The notes below the pieces were generated by a model. That model searched no databases, was not told the DNA's origin, and saw only the letters and a list, made by a program, of their open reading frames with translations. Positions 34,500 through 42,950 of a DNA stretch of 64,000 nucleotides are shown here, piece by piece. Made by a program: the position numbers and the translations under genes. This DNA is from Priestia aryabhattai (GTDB lineage: Bacteria > Bacillota > Bacilli > Bacillales > Bacillaceae_H): positions 1-64,000 of the forward strand of contig NZ_JAMBOQ010000001.1 of the NCBI RefSeq assembly GCF_023715685.1. The letters run 5' to 3'. Within the stretch, counting starts at the first letter, position 1. Each line of letters begins with the position of its first letter.

Positions 34500-35933
34500 A
34501 TGCATAGTAAAAAAACAGAAGTATCCAATGAGCTTCAACGAAATATGAAAAGCAGACATTTATTTATGATTTCAATCGGTGGAGTAATTGGAACAGGACT
34601 TTTTCTAAATTCGGGTCATATTATCAACGAGGCGGGTCCTGGTGGTGCTATATTAGCTTACCTCGTTGTGGGTTTCCTGATGTACTTAGTTATGCTTTGC
34701 CTTGGTGAATTGACCGTATCCATGCCAGTGACAGGATCATTTCAAGCTTATGCAACAAAATATATAGGACCTGGAACAGGTTTTACTGTGGGGTGGATGT
34801 ACTGGTTGAATTGGGCAGTTACAGTAAGTGTTGAATTCACAGCATCTGGATTATTAATGCAGCGATGGTTTCCTGATATTCCTGTTTGGGTTTGGTGTGC
34901 TATTTTTGGAACTTCTTTGTTTGTTATTAACTCTCTGTCTACTCGCAGTTTTGCAGAAACAGAATTTTGGTTCTCAAGCATTAAAATTGTAACCATTTTA
35001 TTATTTATTATAATTGGGGCAGGTATAATTTTTGGATTTCTTGATACTCATGGGGCAAAAAATCCAGTTCAAAGTGTTTCTACCATAATGAATAATGGCG
35101 GATTTTTTCCAAATGGATTTAGTAGTGTTTTCTTTGCCATGATTGGAGTTGTTTTTTCTTTTCAAGGAACCGAATTGATTGGTATTGCAGCTGGAGAATC
35201 TGAAAATCCACATAGGGAAATCCCTAGAGCTATTAAAAATACAGTTTGGCGAACAGTATTTTTTTATGTGATTTCCATGCTTATCCTTGTTAGTTTAATC
35301 TCCTGGCGAAAAGCAGGAACAGTGGATAGCCCATTTGTTTATGTTTTCGACAATGTTGGGATACCGTATGCCGCAGATGTGATGAATTTTGTTATTCTTA
35401 CTGCAGTTTTATCGGTTGCAAATTCAGGGTTATATGCATCCACACGAATGTTATGGGCTATGAGCCGTGAAGGATTCGCTGGAAAATCTTTTTCAAAATT
35501 AAGCCAAAAAGGGGTGCCATTACGTGCATTAAGTGTAACTTTTTTAGTAGCATGTCTATCCCTCTTAACAAGCTTCATTGCTGCTAATACTGTTTTTCTA
35601 ATTTTAGTATCGATTGCTGGCCTAGCTGGTATCACTGTTTGGATGTTAACTGCCTTATCTCAATTAAATTTCCGTAAAGCTTATATTGCGGAAGGAAATG
35701 ATATTAATCAATTAAACTTCCGTACACCTCTGTATCCTATTGTTCCAATTACCTGCTTTATACTCTGTTTAGTAGTCATTGTTAGTATGGCTTTTGTTGA
35801 TTCTCTCAGGGCTGCTTTATATTGTGGTATCCCATTTGCAATTGGATGCTATGCCTACTATTACTTACGTATTCATAAGAAAATAGATAAGGAAAAAGAT
35901 ACAATAATATTAAAGAGAAGTTCTGGGGAATAG
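34500..35933 (+). CDS. Amino-acid permease, probably histidine (HutM-like)
   Basis: 477 residues, 12 membrane segments, APC family. The N-terminus ELQRNMKSRHLFMISIGGVIGTG and MPVTGSFQAYATKYIGPGTGF closely follow HutM/RocE/RocC of B. subtilis. ATG follows AGGAAGAGG. It is divergent from hutPHUIG and shares a regulatory region with it, so histidine is the likely substrate. In B. subtilis hutM is the last gene of the operon, so the separate divergent position is different. Arginine permease cannot be excluded. Confidence 0.82.
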   Translation: MHSKKTEVSNELQRNMKSRHLFMISIGGVIGTGLFLNSGHIINEAGPGGAILAYLVVGFLMYLVMLCLGELTVSMPVTGSFQAYATKYIGPGTGFTVGWMYWLNWAVTVSVEFTASGLLMQRWFPDIPVWVWCAIFGTSLFVINSLSTRSFAETEFWFSSIKIVTILLFIIIGAGIIFGFLDTHGAKNPVQSVSTIMNNGGFFPNGFSSVFFAMIGVVFSFQGTELIGIAAGESENPHREIPRAIKNTVWRTVFFYVISMLILVSLISWRKAGTVDSPFVYVFDNVGIPYAADVMNFVILTAVLSVANSGLYASTRMLWAMSREGFAGKSFSKLSQKGVPLRALSVTFLVACLSLLTSFIAANTVFLILVSIAGLAGITVWMLTALSQLNFRKAYIAEGNDINQLNFRTPLYPIVPITCFILCLVVIVSMAFVDSLRAALYCGIPFAIGCYAYYYLRIHKKIDKEKDTIILKRSSGE

Positions 35934-36252
35934 TCCTACTGGGAATGACATTCTTCCTTTAATTAATGAATCATTGAGTAAATCACGATGTTTTCATTAC
36001 TTCTTTTTGATTTTTTAGCAGATTTTATCCTTGGATAAGATCTGCTTTTTAATTACAATAACAAACATTATACAAGAATTAATCCATCAAGCCTTTTTAT
36101 AAAACATGTGGTTAAACTCTGTCATCTGAATATGGGTTACCTCTATATTTTTCAAAAGACCTTTAATCCGTGTATTCTGAAATAAAAAGAGCCTCTGAGA
36201 TTTCTTATGGTACAAAAGCTATTTTTTACTATGTGCTTCGGAAGGAGACATT
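35934..36252. other. Intergenic region with permease terminator
   Basis: It holds the terminator at 36017-36046. Apart from that I see nothing supportable. Confidence 0.5.
36017..36050 (+). terminator. Terminator of the permease gene
   Basis: AGCAGATTTTATCC pairs with GGATAAGATCTGCT (one mismatch), followed by TTTT, about 85 bp after the stop codon. Confidence 0.8.
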
Positions 36253-36387
36253 ATGACAACTAGAAGTTATTCTCAACATAGAAAAAAATCTCCGAACATA
36301 GCAGAACAGAGATTACTACAGAATGATTGTTCTTATATAATGCAAAGAAAGACTGAGCCTTTGTTAAGAAGGTCAAATACATTATAA
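36253..36387 (+). CDS. Small basic hypothetical protein (44 aa)
   Basis: ATG at 36253 after GGAAGGAGA opens 44 residues (MTTRSYSQHRKKSPNIAEQR, then LLQNDCSYIMQRKTEPLLRR). It is very basic with no membrane segment. Not recognised; the strong ribosome site is the main support. Confidence 0.5.
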   Translation: MTTRSYSQHRKKSPNIAEQRLLQNDCSYIMQRKTEPLLRRSNTL

Positions 36388-36435
36388 CGTTCTCCAGATC
36401 TTAAAGTTGTGAATTTTCTCACAGCTACCGAAGCA

Positions 36436-36468
36436 ATTATATGTTATCTTACCAACTTAACATATAAT
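36436..36468. promoter_or_regulatory. Inverted repeat upstream of the SMI1 gene
   Basis: ATTATATGTTA and TAACATATAAT are perfect complements around an 11-nt centre, ending about 24 bp before the start codon at 36492. It could be an operator or an mRNA hairpin; there is no T-run. Confidence 0.5.
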
Positions 36469-36491
36469 CTTTTAATAAAGAAGGTGAGCCT

Positions 36492-36920
36492 ATGTGGAAG
36501 GATTTAATACAAAATATTTCAACAGAATGTGTATATGGAGAACCGGCTAGTATAGAGGACATAGAAGTGCTGGAAAAGCTATTTAGTATTCAGATTCCAA
36601 AAGAATTAAGAAGTTTATTGTACGAAACAAATGGTGTAAATGATGGTTATGGTTGCTCATTAATTTGGTCTATAGAGAAAATTATAAGAGAAAATTTAAA
36701 TTTAGGAGACAGAATGGAGGACGTATACATCCCTTTTAACAATTTGTTATTTTTCGCAGATGCTGGGAATGGTGATATGTTTGGATATTCAACATCAGAT
36801 AGATCTATAAACCAAAATGATATTTATGTTTGGAATCATGAGAACAATCATCGAGCCCAGATTGCACCTTCATTGGAAGATTTTGTAGAAGGTTGGATAA
36901 GTGGAAAGTTAAGTATGTAA
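36492..36920 (+). CDS. SMI1/KNR4 (SUKH) family protein
   Basis: 142 residues with the SUKH layout: an N-terminal helix, then ASIEDIEVLEKLFSIQIPKELRSLLYETNGV (about 20-50), FFADAGNGDMFGY (about 90-103) and IYVWNHENNHRAQIAPSLEDFVEGW. Many members are immunity proteins against polymorphic toxins; others are free-standing. No toxin gene is next to it. ATG follows AAGAAGGTGAG. Confidence 0.85.
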   Translation: MWKDLIQNISTECVYGEPASIEDIEVLEKLFSIQIPKELRSLLYETNGVNDGYGCSLIWSIEKIIRENLNLGDRMEDVYIPFNNLLFFADAGNGDMFGYSTSDRSINQNDIYVWNHENNHRAQIAPSLEDFVEGWISGKLSM

Positions 36921-37076
36921 ATAGTTCTTTGTTTTATTTTCTTTATTTTTTATTATGTTGACTCGATCATAATAAAGTGTGCCTAATTAAAAAAAGAATC
37001 TTTAATCATATGAATATGATATATTTGTAGAGAAACTGATTATATTTTTACAAATTTCATCTAATACTTAAAAATA

Positions 37077-37111
37077 AAAGGCTACATCATTTCATAATGG
37101 TATAGCCTTTT
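37077..37111 (+). terminator. Terminator of the SMI1-family gene
   Basis: AAAGGCTA pairs with TAGCCTTT (with a small bulge) and TTTATTTTATT follows. Confidence 0.65.
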
Positions 37112-37145
37112 ATTTTATTAATGTCCAGGTTTGTCTGCTATAGAT

Positions 37146-37173
37146 AGCCCATAAACGTATACTTTTACGGTCG
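37146..37173. repeat. 28-bp palindrome, 11-6-11 geometry (copy 2)
   Basis: AGCCCATAAAC, GTATAC, TTTTACGGTCG. It shares the centre and most of both arms with 25368-25395, where the arms are more perfectly complementary. Confidence 0.55.
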
Positions 37174-37381
37174 AAATATTTAAATCTATTACAAGATGTT
37201 AAAGTAACAAAATAAAAAGCAATCTCGACAATTGGCAAGCGAGGCTGCTTTTTACAGCTAATATTTGTCATGAGGTAGAAATATTAGTAAATAAATAATA
37301 ACACATTTTTCTATAAAGACTACATTTTTCTGATTGAGCATATGTATAAAAGCTGCATATCCAATTAAAGGCACCCACGAG

Positions 37382-37405
37382 AGAACCCTTTTCCTGAAGG
37401 GTTCT
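37382..37405 (+). terminator. Terminator just before element C
   Basis: AGAACCCTT/AAGGGTTCT around TTCCTG, followed by TTTGC. No gene can be assigned to it on the plus strand. Confidence 0.65.
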
Positions 37406-37416
37406 TTTGCTTTCTT

Positions 37417-37465
37417 GGTTCCTTTAAGATGACTTATGTAAACTTAACATGTATAGGGTACACAT
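37417..37465 (+). repeat. dif-like composite element C
   Basis: GGTTCCTTTAA, GATGAC, TTATGTAAACT, then 13 bp and GTACACAT. The right arm is identical to that of the B. subtilis dif site as I recall it, and the left arm shares TTCCT and the final AA. Confidence 0.7.
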
Positions 37466-37652
37466 TATTCCTTGTTCAACTACGGGCAGTTTAGTTACAT
37501 ATAGATGTAAAATATTTAAAGAAAAGGAGGTCCCAATTGGACTGCTTTAGAATCCATCTATTTTGATTTAGTAGCTTTGGAAAGAGGTTAGGGGCTGATG
37601 TAAAACTTAATTCTAAAATAATCATAGTTTGAACCAAAGAAAAAATTGAAAA

Positions 37653-37865
37653 TCAGATTTTTTTATCAAGGTCATTTATTTCTCTTTCAATAAGAGATAC
37701 TGAAATTTCGAATGCTTCTATTCGTCTTTTAGCTAAGGTAATTTGGGATTTATATCTATTAGGATTTTCTTTAGCTTCAAAAGTTTTTACTGTCTCTCTG
37801 AGTTTGTGTAAAGTTGAATCAATTTGACGTTTTGCTTCAACTAATTCAAATACATCAAATTCCAT
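37653..37865 (-). CDS. Small coiled-coil hypothetical protein (70 aa)
   Basis: 70 residues, almost entirely helical with heptad-like spacing (FELVEAKRQIDSTLHKLRET ... RRIEAFEISVSLIEREINDL). ATG follows AAAGGGGGA. Not recognised; probably a small cytoplasmic coiled coil. Confidence 0.65.
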   Translation of the reverse strand: MEFDVFELVEAKRQIDSTLHKLRETVKTFEAKENPNRYKSQITLAKRRIEAFEISVSLIEREINDLDKKI

Positions 37866-38418
37866 TTAAATATCCCCCTTTTATAATTAATGATTGTTAA
37901 TTTTGCTTTTCGTCTACCGGAACTAATTAATGTATCAAATACTGAGAGGGCTGTCAAAGATAGACATCTACATTGCGATTGGCTAACTTCGGCTTTCGCT
38001 GATTATGTTAACTAAGAATATATGGCGTATACAGTATTAAAAAGACAAAAAACTCCTGAGCTCAATCAGAAGTTTTTTCAAAGATTATAGATGAGATGAT
38101 TGATATCATCTTGAGTAATTATCTCATCATATTTGGTATTATTCGTAATAGACAAGTTGAATATAATAAAAATAATAAACAGAATATTTAATTAATTACT
38201 TTACTTTGTAATCGCTTTCATTTATACTGAGTGTAGGTTGGATGGCATGAGTGGCTGTCATAGTATTTAGCGTAGGCGGGGCTGATACGAGGGAACAGGG
38301 CATAAAAGAAATGTCCTTTTTTGCTTGAGAAATATTTCTTAGAAGCTAGGAAATATTATGGAATTCTTTCAAAGTTTTTATTTTTTCACTTAGTTGATTA
38401 ATTAGAGAGGTGATTTAT
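37866..38418. other. Intergenic region with element D and a terminator
   Basis: It contains dif-like element D (37986-38034) and a hairpin at 38047-38079 (AAAAAACTCCTGA...TCAG-AGTTTTTTC). No gene is evident. Confidence 0.5.
37986..38034 (+). repeat. dif-like composite element D
   Basis: ACTTCGGCTTT, CGCTGA, TTATGTTAACT, then 13 bp and an exact GTATACAG. The first five bases of the left arm (ACTTC) match B. subtilis dif. Confidence 0.65.
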
Positions 38419-38607
38419 ATGAATAAAAATGAAGGTACTAACGTTTTTTTATTAATGTTTTCGGTGATCTCTATTTGTGGAGGATTGTTATTAACAAATG
38501 TTTTTATTTATTCCCCTATTATTGGTTGGCTTCTAGCAGGATTTTGTTTAATACTGAATTTTATTTATAAAGGGGGACAGTTGAAATATAGAAAAAGAGA
38601 AGATTAG
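38419..38607 (+). CDS. Small two-helix membrane protein (62 aa)
   Basis: The start chosen is ATG at 38419, six bases after AGAGAGGTG; an in-frame GTG at 38410 lies inside that ribosome site. Two hydrophobic segments (VFLLMFSVISICGGLLLTNV and IIGWLLAGFCLILNFIY) are followed by a basic tail GGQLKYRKRED. Family unknown. A terminator and element E follow. Confidence 0.65.
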   Translation: MNKNEGTNVFLLMFSVISICGGLLLTNVFIYSPIIGWLLAGFCLILNFIYKGGQLKYRKRED

Positions 38608-38633
38608 GAACATGATCTTCTCTCTTTTTTATA

Positions 38634-38682
38634 GGTTCTTATAACGTTGATTATGGTAACTAAAAAAGAATAAAGCATACAG
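38634..38682 (+). repeat. dif-like composite element E
   Basis: GGTTCTTATAA, CGTTGA, TTATGGTAACT, then 13 bp and GCATACAG. It lies between the terminator of the 62-aa gene (ending about 38631) and the hairpin at 38694-38731 that serves the converging KGG gene. Confidence 0.7.
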
Positions 38683-38693
38683 ACTAAAATTAG

Positions 38694-38731
38694 AAAAAAC
38701 CACTTCCTGAAAACTCAGAAGTAGTTTTTTC
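38694..38731 (-). terminator. Terminator of the second KGG gene
   Basis: AAAAAAC-ACTTC pairs with GAAGT-GTTTTTT around a CTGAAAACTCA loop, about 40 bp beyond the stop codon at 38771. Confidence 0.65.
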
Positions 38732-38770
38732 TATTTATTTTAATGATGCTTCAATTTTATAGACAATTAA

Positions 38771-38920
38771 TTAGTCGTTATTACGTTTGTTGTTAGATTT
38801 TCCACCCTTTTCACCAATCTCTTGGTAAAACTCTTTATCATGGTTTTTAGCTGTTGCTTCTCCACCCATTCTTCCAGCTTCTTCATGGCTCATTTTGTCA
38901 TTATTTTTATTAGTTGCCAT
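38771..38920 (-). CDS. KGG-repeat stress protein, second copy (49 aa)
   Basis: ATG at 38920 after TAGGAGGAATG opens 49 residues (MATNKNNDKMSHEEAGRMGG, then EATAKNHDKEFYQEIGEKGG). It is a shorter paralogue of the protein at 13530-13739, with two instead of three GG repeat units. A GTTTAA-N13-TGGAAG pair on the minus strand at 38959-38983 resembles a sigma-B promoter with a weak -10. Likely a disordered stress protein. Confidence 0.85.
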   Translation of the reverse strand: MATNKNNDKMSHEEAGRMGGEATAKNHDKEFYQEIGEKGGKSNNKRNND

Positions 38921-39347
38921 TTTACATTCCTCCTAATAATTTTTGACTTGTTTATTGTCTTCCACGTTAAAAAGGAGTTAAACTATTTATCTTTGTTTTC
39001 CTAATAATTGAGAAACTTTTCCCATTTCCTATTTTATAACCCCCTTTTTTAAAAAAGTCTTAATTATATTTCCTCATAAGCTTCTTCTTTTAAGGCGAGG
39101 GTATCTATAAAGAACATTCTGTTAACAACAAAGGACAGTATATAGAGGATCTTGAATATTATTTATGTATAGAAAATGAAACATCTTGTAGCACTGCTGA
39201 TATATTGTTTATTAAAAAAGCATAACAGTGGTTTGCTTGAAGTACCAAGAACTTATTCAATTTTAAAGCATCTTTCAATCTCAATACTTTACCCGTGTCA
39301 TTGAAAATAAAACATGAAATATGATTATTTTTTATAAAATTTATTTT

Positions 39348-39375
39348 ACTTCCGATAAAATCCATTACGGTAAGT
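39348..39375 (+). repeat. dif-like element F (core only)
   Basis: ACTTCCGATAA, AATCCA, TTACGGTAAGT. The left arm starts like B. subtilis dif (ACTTCC). The distal ATACAG box is absent. Confidence 0.5.
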
Positions 39376-39503
39376 AACTAATAAAGTATCTCGTTAAATT
39401 GATTAGCTTTATTAGTTACCTAAAGTGGTGACAAATTGGTTCTTTTTCTACAAAACATATAAATGATGAAATGTAATGTAGAGTTAGTTTATTATGTTAT
39501 CGA

Positions 39504-39530
39504 TATGTTGAAAATTGAAACTAAACGTAA
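39504..39530 (+). repeat. 27-bp repeat shared with 58729-58755
   Basis: TATGTTGAAAA, one variable base, TGAAACTAAAC, then GTAA or ATAA: 25 of 27 bases agree between the two copies. Both lie some 45-130 bp downstream of a dif-like element. Confidence 0.65.
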
Positions 39531-39547
39531 TACCCATTACAGGAAAT

Positions 39548-39584
39548 AAAAAGAAAGCACCTTTACTTAAGGTGCTTTCTTTTT
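39548..39584 (-). terminator. Terminator of the racemase gene
   Basis: AAAGAAAGCACCTT and its complement form a stem with T-runs on both sides, overlapping the 3' end of the gene at 39563. Confidence 0.75.
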
Positions 39585-40363
39585 GGTTTATTTAATTCAT
39601 TTTGAAGTACATTTAATGCATTTCTCATCTTTAGCATATAGTTCTTATCTCTATTAGAACATTTAAATGAAATATCATTGGTTCCATTATCACTTAATAA
39701 ATTCTTTTCGTTTAGAAGACTTGAAAGCCTTTCTACGGTACCCTTACCGCCATCAATAAGTTGAATGTGAGAAGGCAGAACTTCCTTTAATATAGGCTTA
39801 TAATAAGGGAAATGAGTACAACCTAATACAACCGTACCATATTGATTTAAATCAAATCCTTCTAGCTTTGTTCTGAAATACGTACTTAATTCATCCCAAT
39901 TAAAGTTTAGGTCTTCACAGAATTCAACTAATTCTGGAAGAGGTAATGGGTCAACAATTGAACCCTTATCAATTCTGGTAATTAACTTTCTATATTTTAA
40001 TTCTTTTAATGTTAAGTCTGTAGCAAAAACAAGCACCCTTTTATCCATTGAACTACTTAGTTTAATAGCAGGCTTTGCAGCAGGCTCCATTCCGATTATT
40101 GGGATATCGTAAATAGACCTTAATTCATTAATAGAGATGCTAGTAGCTGTATTACAAGCAATAACAAGTGCTTTAACCTCTTCTTTAAGAATATCTTCTA
40201 CTACAGTTTGGACATGTTTATTTACTTCTTCTTTTGTCTTGGTTCTATACGGGACGTTGCGCGTATCAGCATAATATAAAAAATCTTCTTTCGGAAAATG
40301 TTTTATTGCTTCATTTAATACTGATATTCCGCCAATCCCAGAGTCAAAAAAACCAATTCTCAT
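39563..40363 (-). CDS. Glutamate racemase (MurI/YrpC family)
   Basis: 266 residues from the ATG at 40363, chosen because AAGGTGA precedes it; the upstream extension lacks a site and would add 27 residues not seen in the family. The two catalytic cysteines are in ACNTATS and GCTHFPY, and the N-terminal loop is FFDSGIGG. The enzyme makes D-glutamate for peptidoglycan. Because it lies alone in an accessory region it may be a second, YrpC-like copy rather than the main racE. Confidence 0.88.
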   Translation of the reverse strand: MRIGFFDSGIGGISVLNEAIKHFPKEDFLYYADTRNVPYRTKTKEEVNKHVQTVVEDILKEEVKALVIACNTATSISINELRSIYDIPIIGMEPAAKPAIKLSSSMDKRVLVFATDLTLKELKYRKLITRIDKGSIVDPLPLPELVEFCEDLNFNWDELSTYFRTKLEGFDLNQYGTVVLGCTHFPYYKPILKEVLPSHIQLIDGGKGTVERLSSLLNEKNLLSDNGTNDISFKCSNRDKNYMLKMRNALNVLQNELNKPKRKHLK

Positions 40364-40494
40364 GTTGTTCACCTTACAATTCAAATATTTTTTCACATCA
40401 TTTATTATACCTTTAGAGTAAATGATTGAATAGAAAAAGCCCAATTCTATAGATCCAATGGGTAAGTACTATAGAAAGAGGCTCGTTTGCTGAT

Positions 40495-41580
40495 TTAACT
40501 ATAATTGAGTGTTTTTAAAATATTTTTTGCTTGTTGTATAGTAGCTGTCACTAGATCAGCTGCTGTCCTATCTCTTTCTAATAGCCTTGTACTTTGGCCA
40601 CACCATAAAGACATATACTCTTTATTACCTAGCTTAGCTGCAGCTTTTCGAATATCTCCCGTAATTGTATTTTGTGTAGGAAAACATAACGGTTGAATAT
40701 TAGAGGTTTCGAACTCCTTAATAAAAGTATTTGCTATTCCTCGTGCGGGACGACCTGAAAAATGTCTAGTGAGAACCGTGCTTTCTTCATTACTTTCGTG
40801 AAGAGCCTCTTTATAACAAGGATGTGCTCCAGATTGTTGTGTTGCTAAAAAGGCAGTTCCCATTTGTACACCACTCGCACCCAGAGCTAAAGCTGCGATT
40901 AGTCCTCTTCCATCCATAATTCCACCAGTGGCGATGACAGGAACATCTACTTGATCTACTATTTGAGGTACAAGTGAGAAGAGCCCAATATTAGCTCCAT
41001 AAGGATGTTCATTTACATCAAATGTTCCCCGATGACCACCTGCTTCACTTCCTTGCGCTATAATCACATCTGTACCCTGTTCTTGTGCAGTTAAGGCTTC
41101 TCTGACGGTTGTAACCATTGTGATAACTTTCATATCATTTTCTTTTGTTATTTTCATCGCATAAGACGGAAGAATGCCAAAAGCTGTGCTTACTATAGGT
41201 ACTTGTTCTTCTACTAATACTTTAAATTGCTCTTTGAATAAATTTTTAGTTTTGACTTCTTGATCAACACGCCTAATATCTAAAACACCTCGCATCGTGT
41301 CTAATACTTGCTGAACCTCTTCTAACCCACCTGTATTATCTGCCATTTCAGTAGCAAAAAGATTAACAGCAAAGGGGCTTCTTGTGTATTTTCGAATCTC
41401 TCTCACAGCTTGTCGTATATCATCTGGATGCATATAAGCAGCTCCTAATGTTCCGAGACCACCTGCTTCACATACGTTTACGATAAGGTCTATTGTTGTA
41501 ATTTTGTCTCCTGCCATACCAGCCTGTATAATGGGCACCTTAATATCTAAAACTTCACAAACGCGATTATATAAATTCAT
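40495..41580 (-). CDS. Nitronate monooxygenase / FabK-like flavoprotein
   Basis: 361 residues from ATG at 41580 (GGGGGAGA site); the open frame extends further upstream without support. A TIM-barrel FMN enzyme with PIIQAGMAG at the N-terminus, IIAQGSEAGGHRG near 180 and VIATGGIMDGRGLIAALALGASGVQMGTAFL near 220. It oxidises alkyl nitronates such as propionate-3-nitronate. It starts 40 bp after an MFS gene whose promoter region is shared with a LysR gene, so the three make a unit. Confidence 0.88.
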   Translation of the reverse strand: MNLYNRVCEVLDIKVPIIQAGMAGDKITTIDLIVNVCEAGGLGTLGAAYMHPDDIRQAVREIRKYTRSPFAVNLFATEMADNTGGLEEVQQVLDTMRGVLDIRRVDQEVKTKNLFKEQFKVLVEEQVPIVSTAFGILPSYAMKITKENDMKVITMVTTVREALTAQEQGTDVIIAQGSEAGGHRGTFDVNEHPYGANIGLFSLVPQIVDQVDVPVIATGGIMDGRGLIAALALGASGVQMGTAFLATQQSGAHPCYKEALHESNEESTVLTRHFSGRPARGIANTFIKEFETSNIQPLCFPTQNTITGDIRKAAAKLGNKEYMSLWCGQSTRLLERDRTAADLVTATIQQAKNILKTLNYS

Positions 41581-41620
41581 TTTTCTCCCCCAGATTATGA
41601 AGTAAACTACACGAGTTGTA

Positions 41621-42823
41621 TTAAGATTTAAATAAGCGATGGGACTTGGTAGTAAGTTCTTTTTTATTTTCATACTTTAATCCTGACATAAGTAATATAG
41701 ACCCTATGAGAACAATTACTGCTGCTCCTAGCAAAGAGGTATTATAATTATTTGTGGCCTCTGAAAGCACTCCAGCAAGAGTAGGACCAATCATTTGTCC
41801 AACTGCGTAAGCAGCCGTGAAATATCCCATTATCCGGCTGTTGTTTTTTCGTACCATTTGCCCTAGCAGCGTAGCTCCAAGAGAGGTAATCCCCATGAAG
41901 GTAGCTCCAAATATAGCAGCACTCGCAAGCAAACTAAAGGAGGAAGATGACCATACAGGAATGCTTACACCGACAGCTTGTATGAACATAGCTAGGATTA
42001 ACGATTTGATAAATCCCCATCTTTTAGAACACGCTGACCATAATAGACAAGAAGGAATGGCTGTTATACCTACTACTGTCCAAATTACAGAAGGGTCGAA
42101 ATGAAAAGAAGGTGTTTTTTGGGCGATAGAGACAATAAATGTGCCCGTTACAATATACCCTAATCCTTCGCAGCCATTGGCTACTATCAAGAAAGGTAAC
42201 CATTCTCTTGGTGGAGCTGTACTTTGGTGAGCTTCGCCTCCTTTTTTACTATGTAGGAAGACAGGATGTTCTTTAAAAGTTAGAAAGATAACAACTAACA
42301 AAAGTAAGCTTAACCCAGCTAAACCAATCCACGCTCCTTTCCAGCCCCAACTATGATAAAAAAAAGGAATGGAAATGCCGGTTAGGAAAATCCCGCAGCC
42401 AGGTCCCATATAAAAGAAACCAGCCCAATTCGTCCTACCTATTTCTCTCAGCTTTCCTAAAACTATGCTTGAGGCCAATACAAAGACAATAGCACTACAC
42501 ACTCCAGATAAAAATCTTAATATTGCCCAAAGCGTATAAGAAGTCGTAAAACTCATCAAGCACGTGGTCGCAACACCAATAATTAAGCTTATCCTTAAGA
42601 TAGGAATCGTTCTTCCCTTCATGGAAAATAGTCCAGTTAAAATAGCTCCAATTAGATAGCCTGCATAATTAGCTGAAGCGAGATAACCGGCAATGGTTTC
42701 TGGAAAATCAAATTTCTGTTGCATAAGAGGTAGGATAGGAGTGTAAGAAAATCTTCCGATCCCTAATGCAATGGCCATTGCAAGTAATCCTCCTATTAAA
42801 AAAGAGAGGTTTTTTTTATCCAT
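41621..42823 (-). CDS. MFS transporter, YbfB/YjiJ type
   Basis: About 400 residues from ATG at 42823 (GTAAGGAGTGAAG site). Twelve hydrophobic segments; the N-terminal GGLLAMAIALGIGRFSYTPILPLM and the GYLASANYAGYLIGA helix are typical of the YbfB/YjiJ group. Substrate unknown. It lies upstream of the nitronate monooxygenase gene and is divergent from a LysR regulator 127 bp away. Confidence 0.82.
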   Translation of the reverse strand: MDKKNLSFLIGGLLAMAIALGIGRFSYTPILPLMQQKFDFPETIAGYLASANYAGYLIGAILTGLFSMKGRTIPILRISLIIGVATTCLMSFTTSYTLWAILRFLSGVCSAIVFVLASSIVLGKLREIGRTNWAGFFYMGPGCGIFLTGISIPFFYHSWGWKGAWIGLAGLSLLLLVVIFLTFKEHPVFLHSKKGGEAHQSTAPPREWLPFLIVANGCEGLGYIVTGTFIVSIAQKTPSFHFDPSVIWTVVGITAIPSCLLWSACSKRWGFIKSLILAMFIQAVGVSIPVWSSSSFSLLASAAIFGATFMGITSLGATLLGQMVRKNNSRIMGYFTAAYAVGQMIGPTLAGVLSEATNNYNTSLLGAAVIVLIGSILLMSGLKYENKKELTTKSHRLFKS

Positions 42824-42950
42824 TTCTTCACTCCTTACAAAAGATGCTCTATATTTATCATATACGCTTTTCTCCATATGGTATAATTCGAAATAAAGAT
42901 CTTTGCCATCACTTTAACAGATGACAAATAGAAAATAGGTGTGAAAAAAC

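Larger units (their letters stand above)
36921..37652. other. Accessory intergenic region with three hairpins and two 28-bp sites
   Basis: No gene is convincing in 730 bp. In order it holds the SMI1 terminator (37077-37111), the second 28-bp palindrome (37146), a strong hairpin (37213-37253, stem AAAAAGCAATCTCG), a terminator (37382-37405) and dif-like element C (37417). A perfect AAAAGGAGG near 37521 leads only to a 9-codon TTG-started frame. Confidence 0.6.
38921..39547. other. Intergenic region with sigma-B-like promoter, element F and a repeat
   Basis: It contains a sigma-B-like promoter for the KGG gene (38959-38983), dif-like element F (39348), a 13-bp-arm inverted repeat (39374-39386 with 39407-39419) and a 27-bp repeat at 39504. 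A 68-codon frame at 39159-39365 has no ribosome site and starts inside element F, so I do not call it a gene. Confidence 0.5.

Noticed and set aside
39159..39365. 68-codon minus-strand frame
   Set aside because: No ribosome site, and its start codon lies within dif-like element F.
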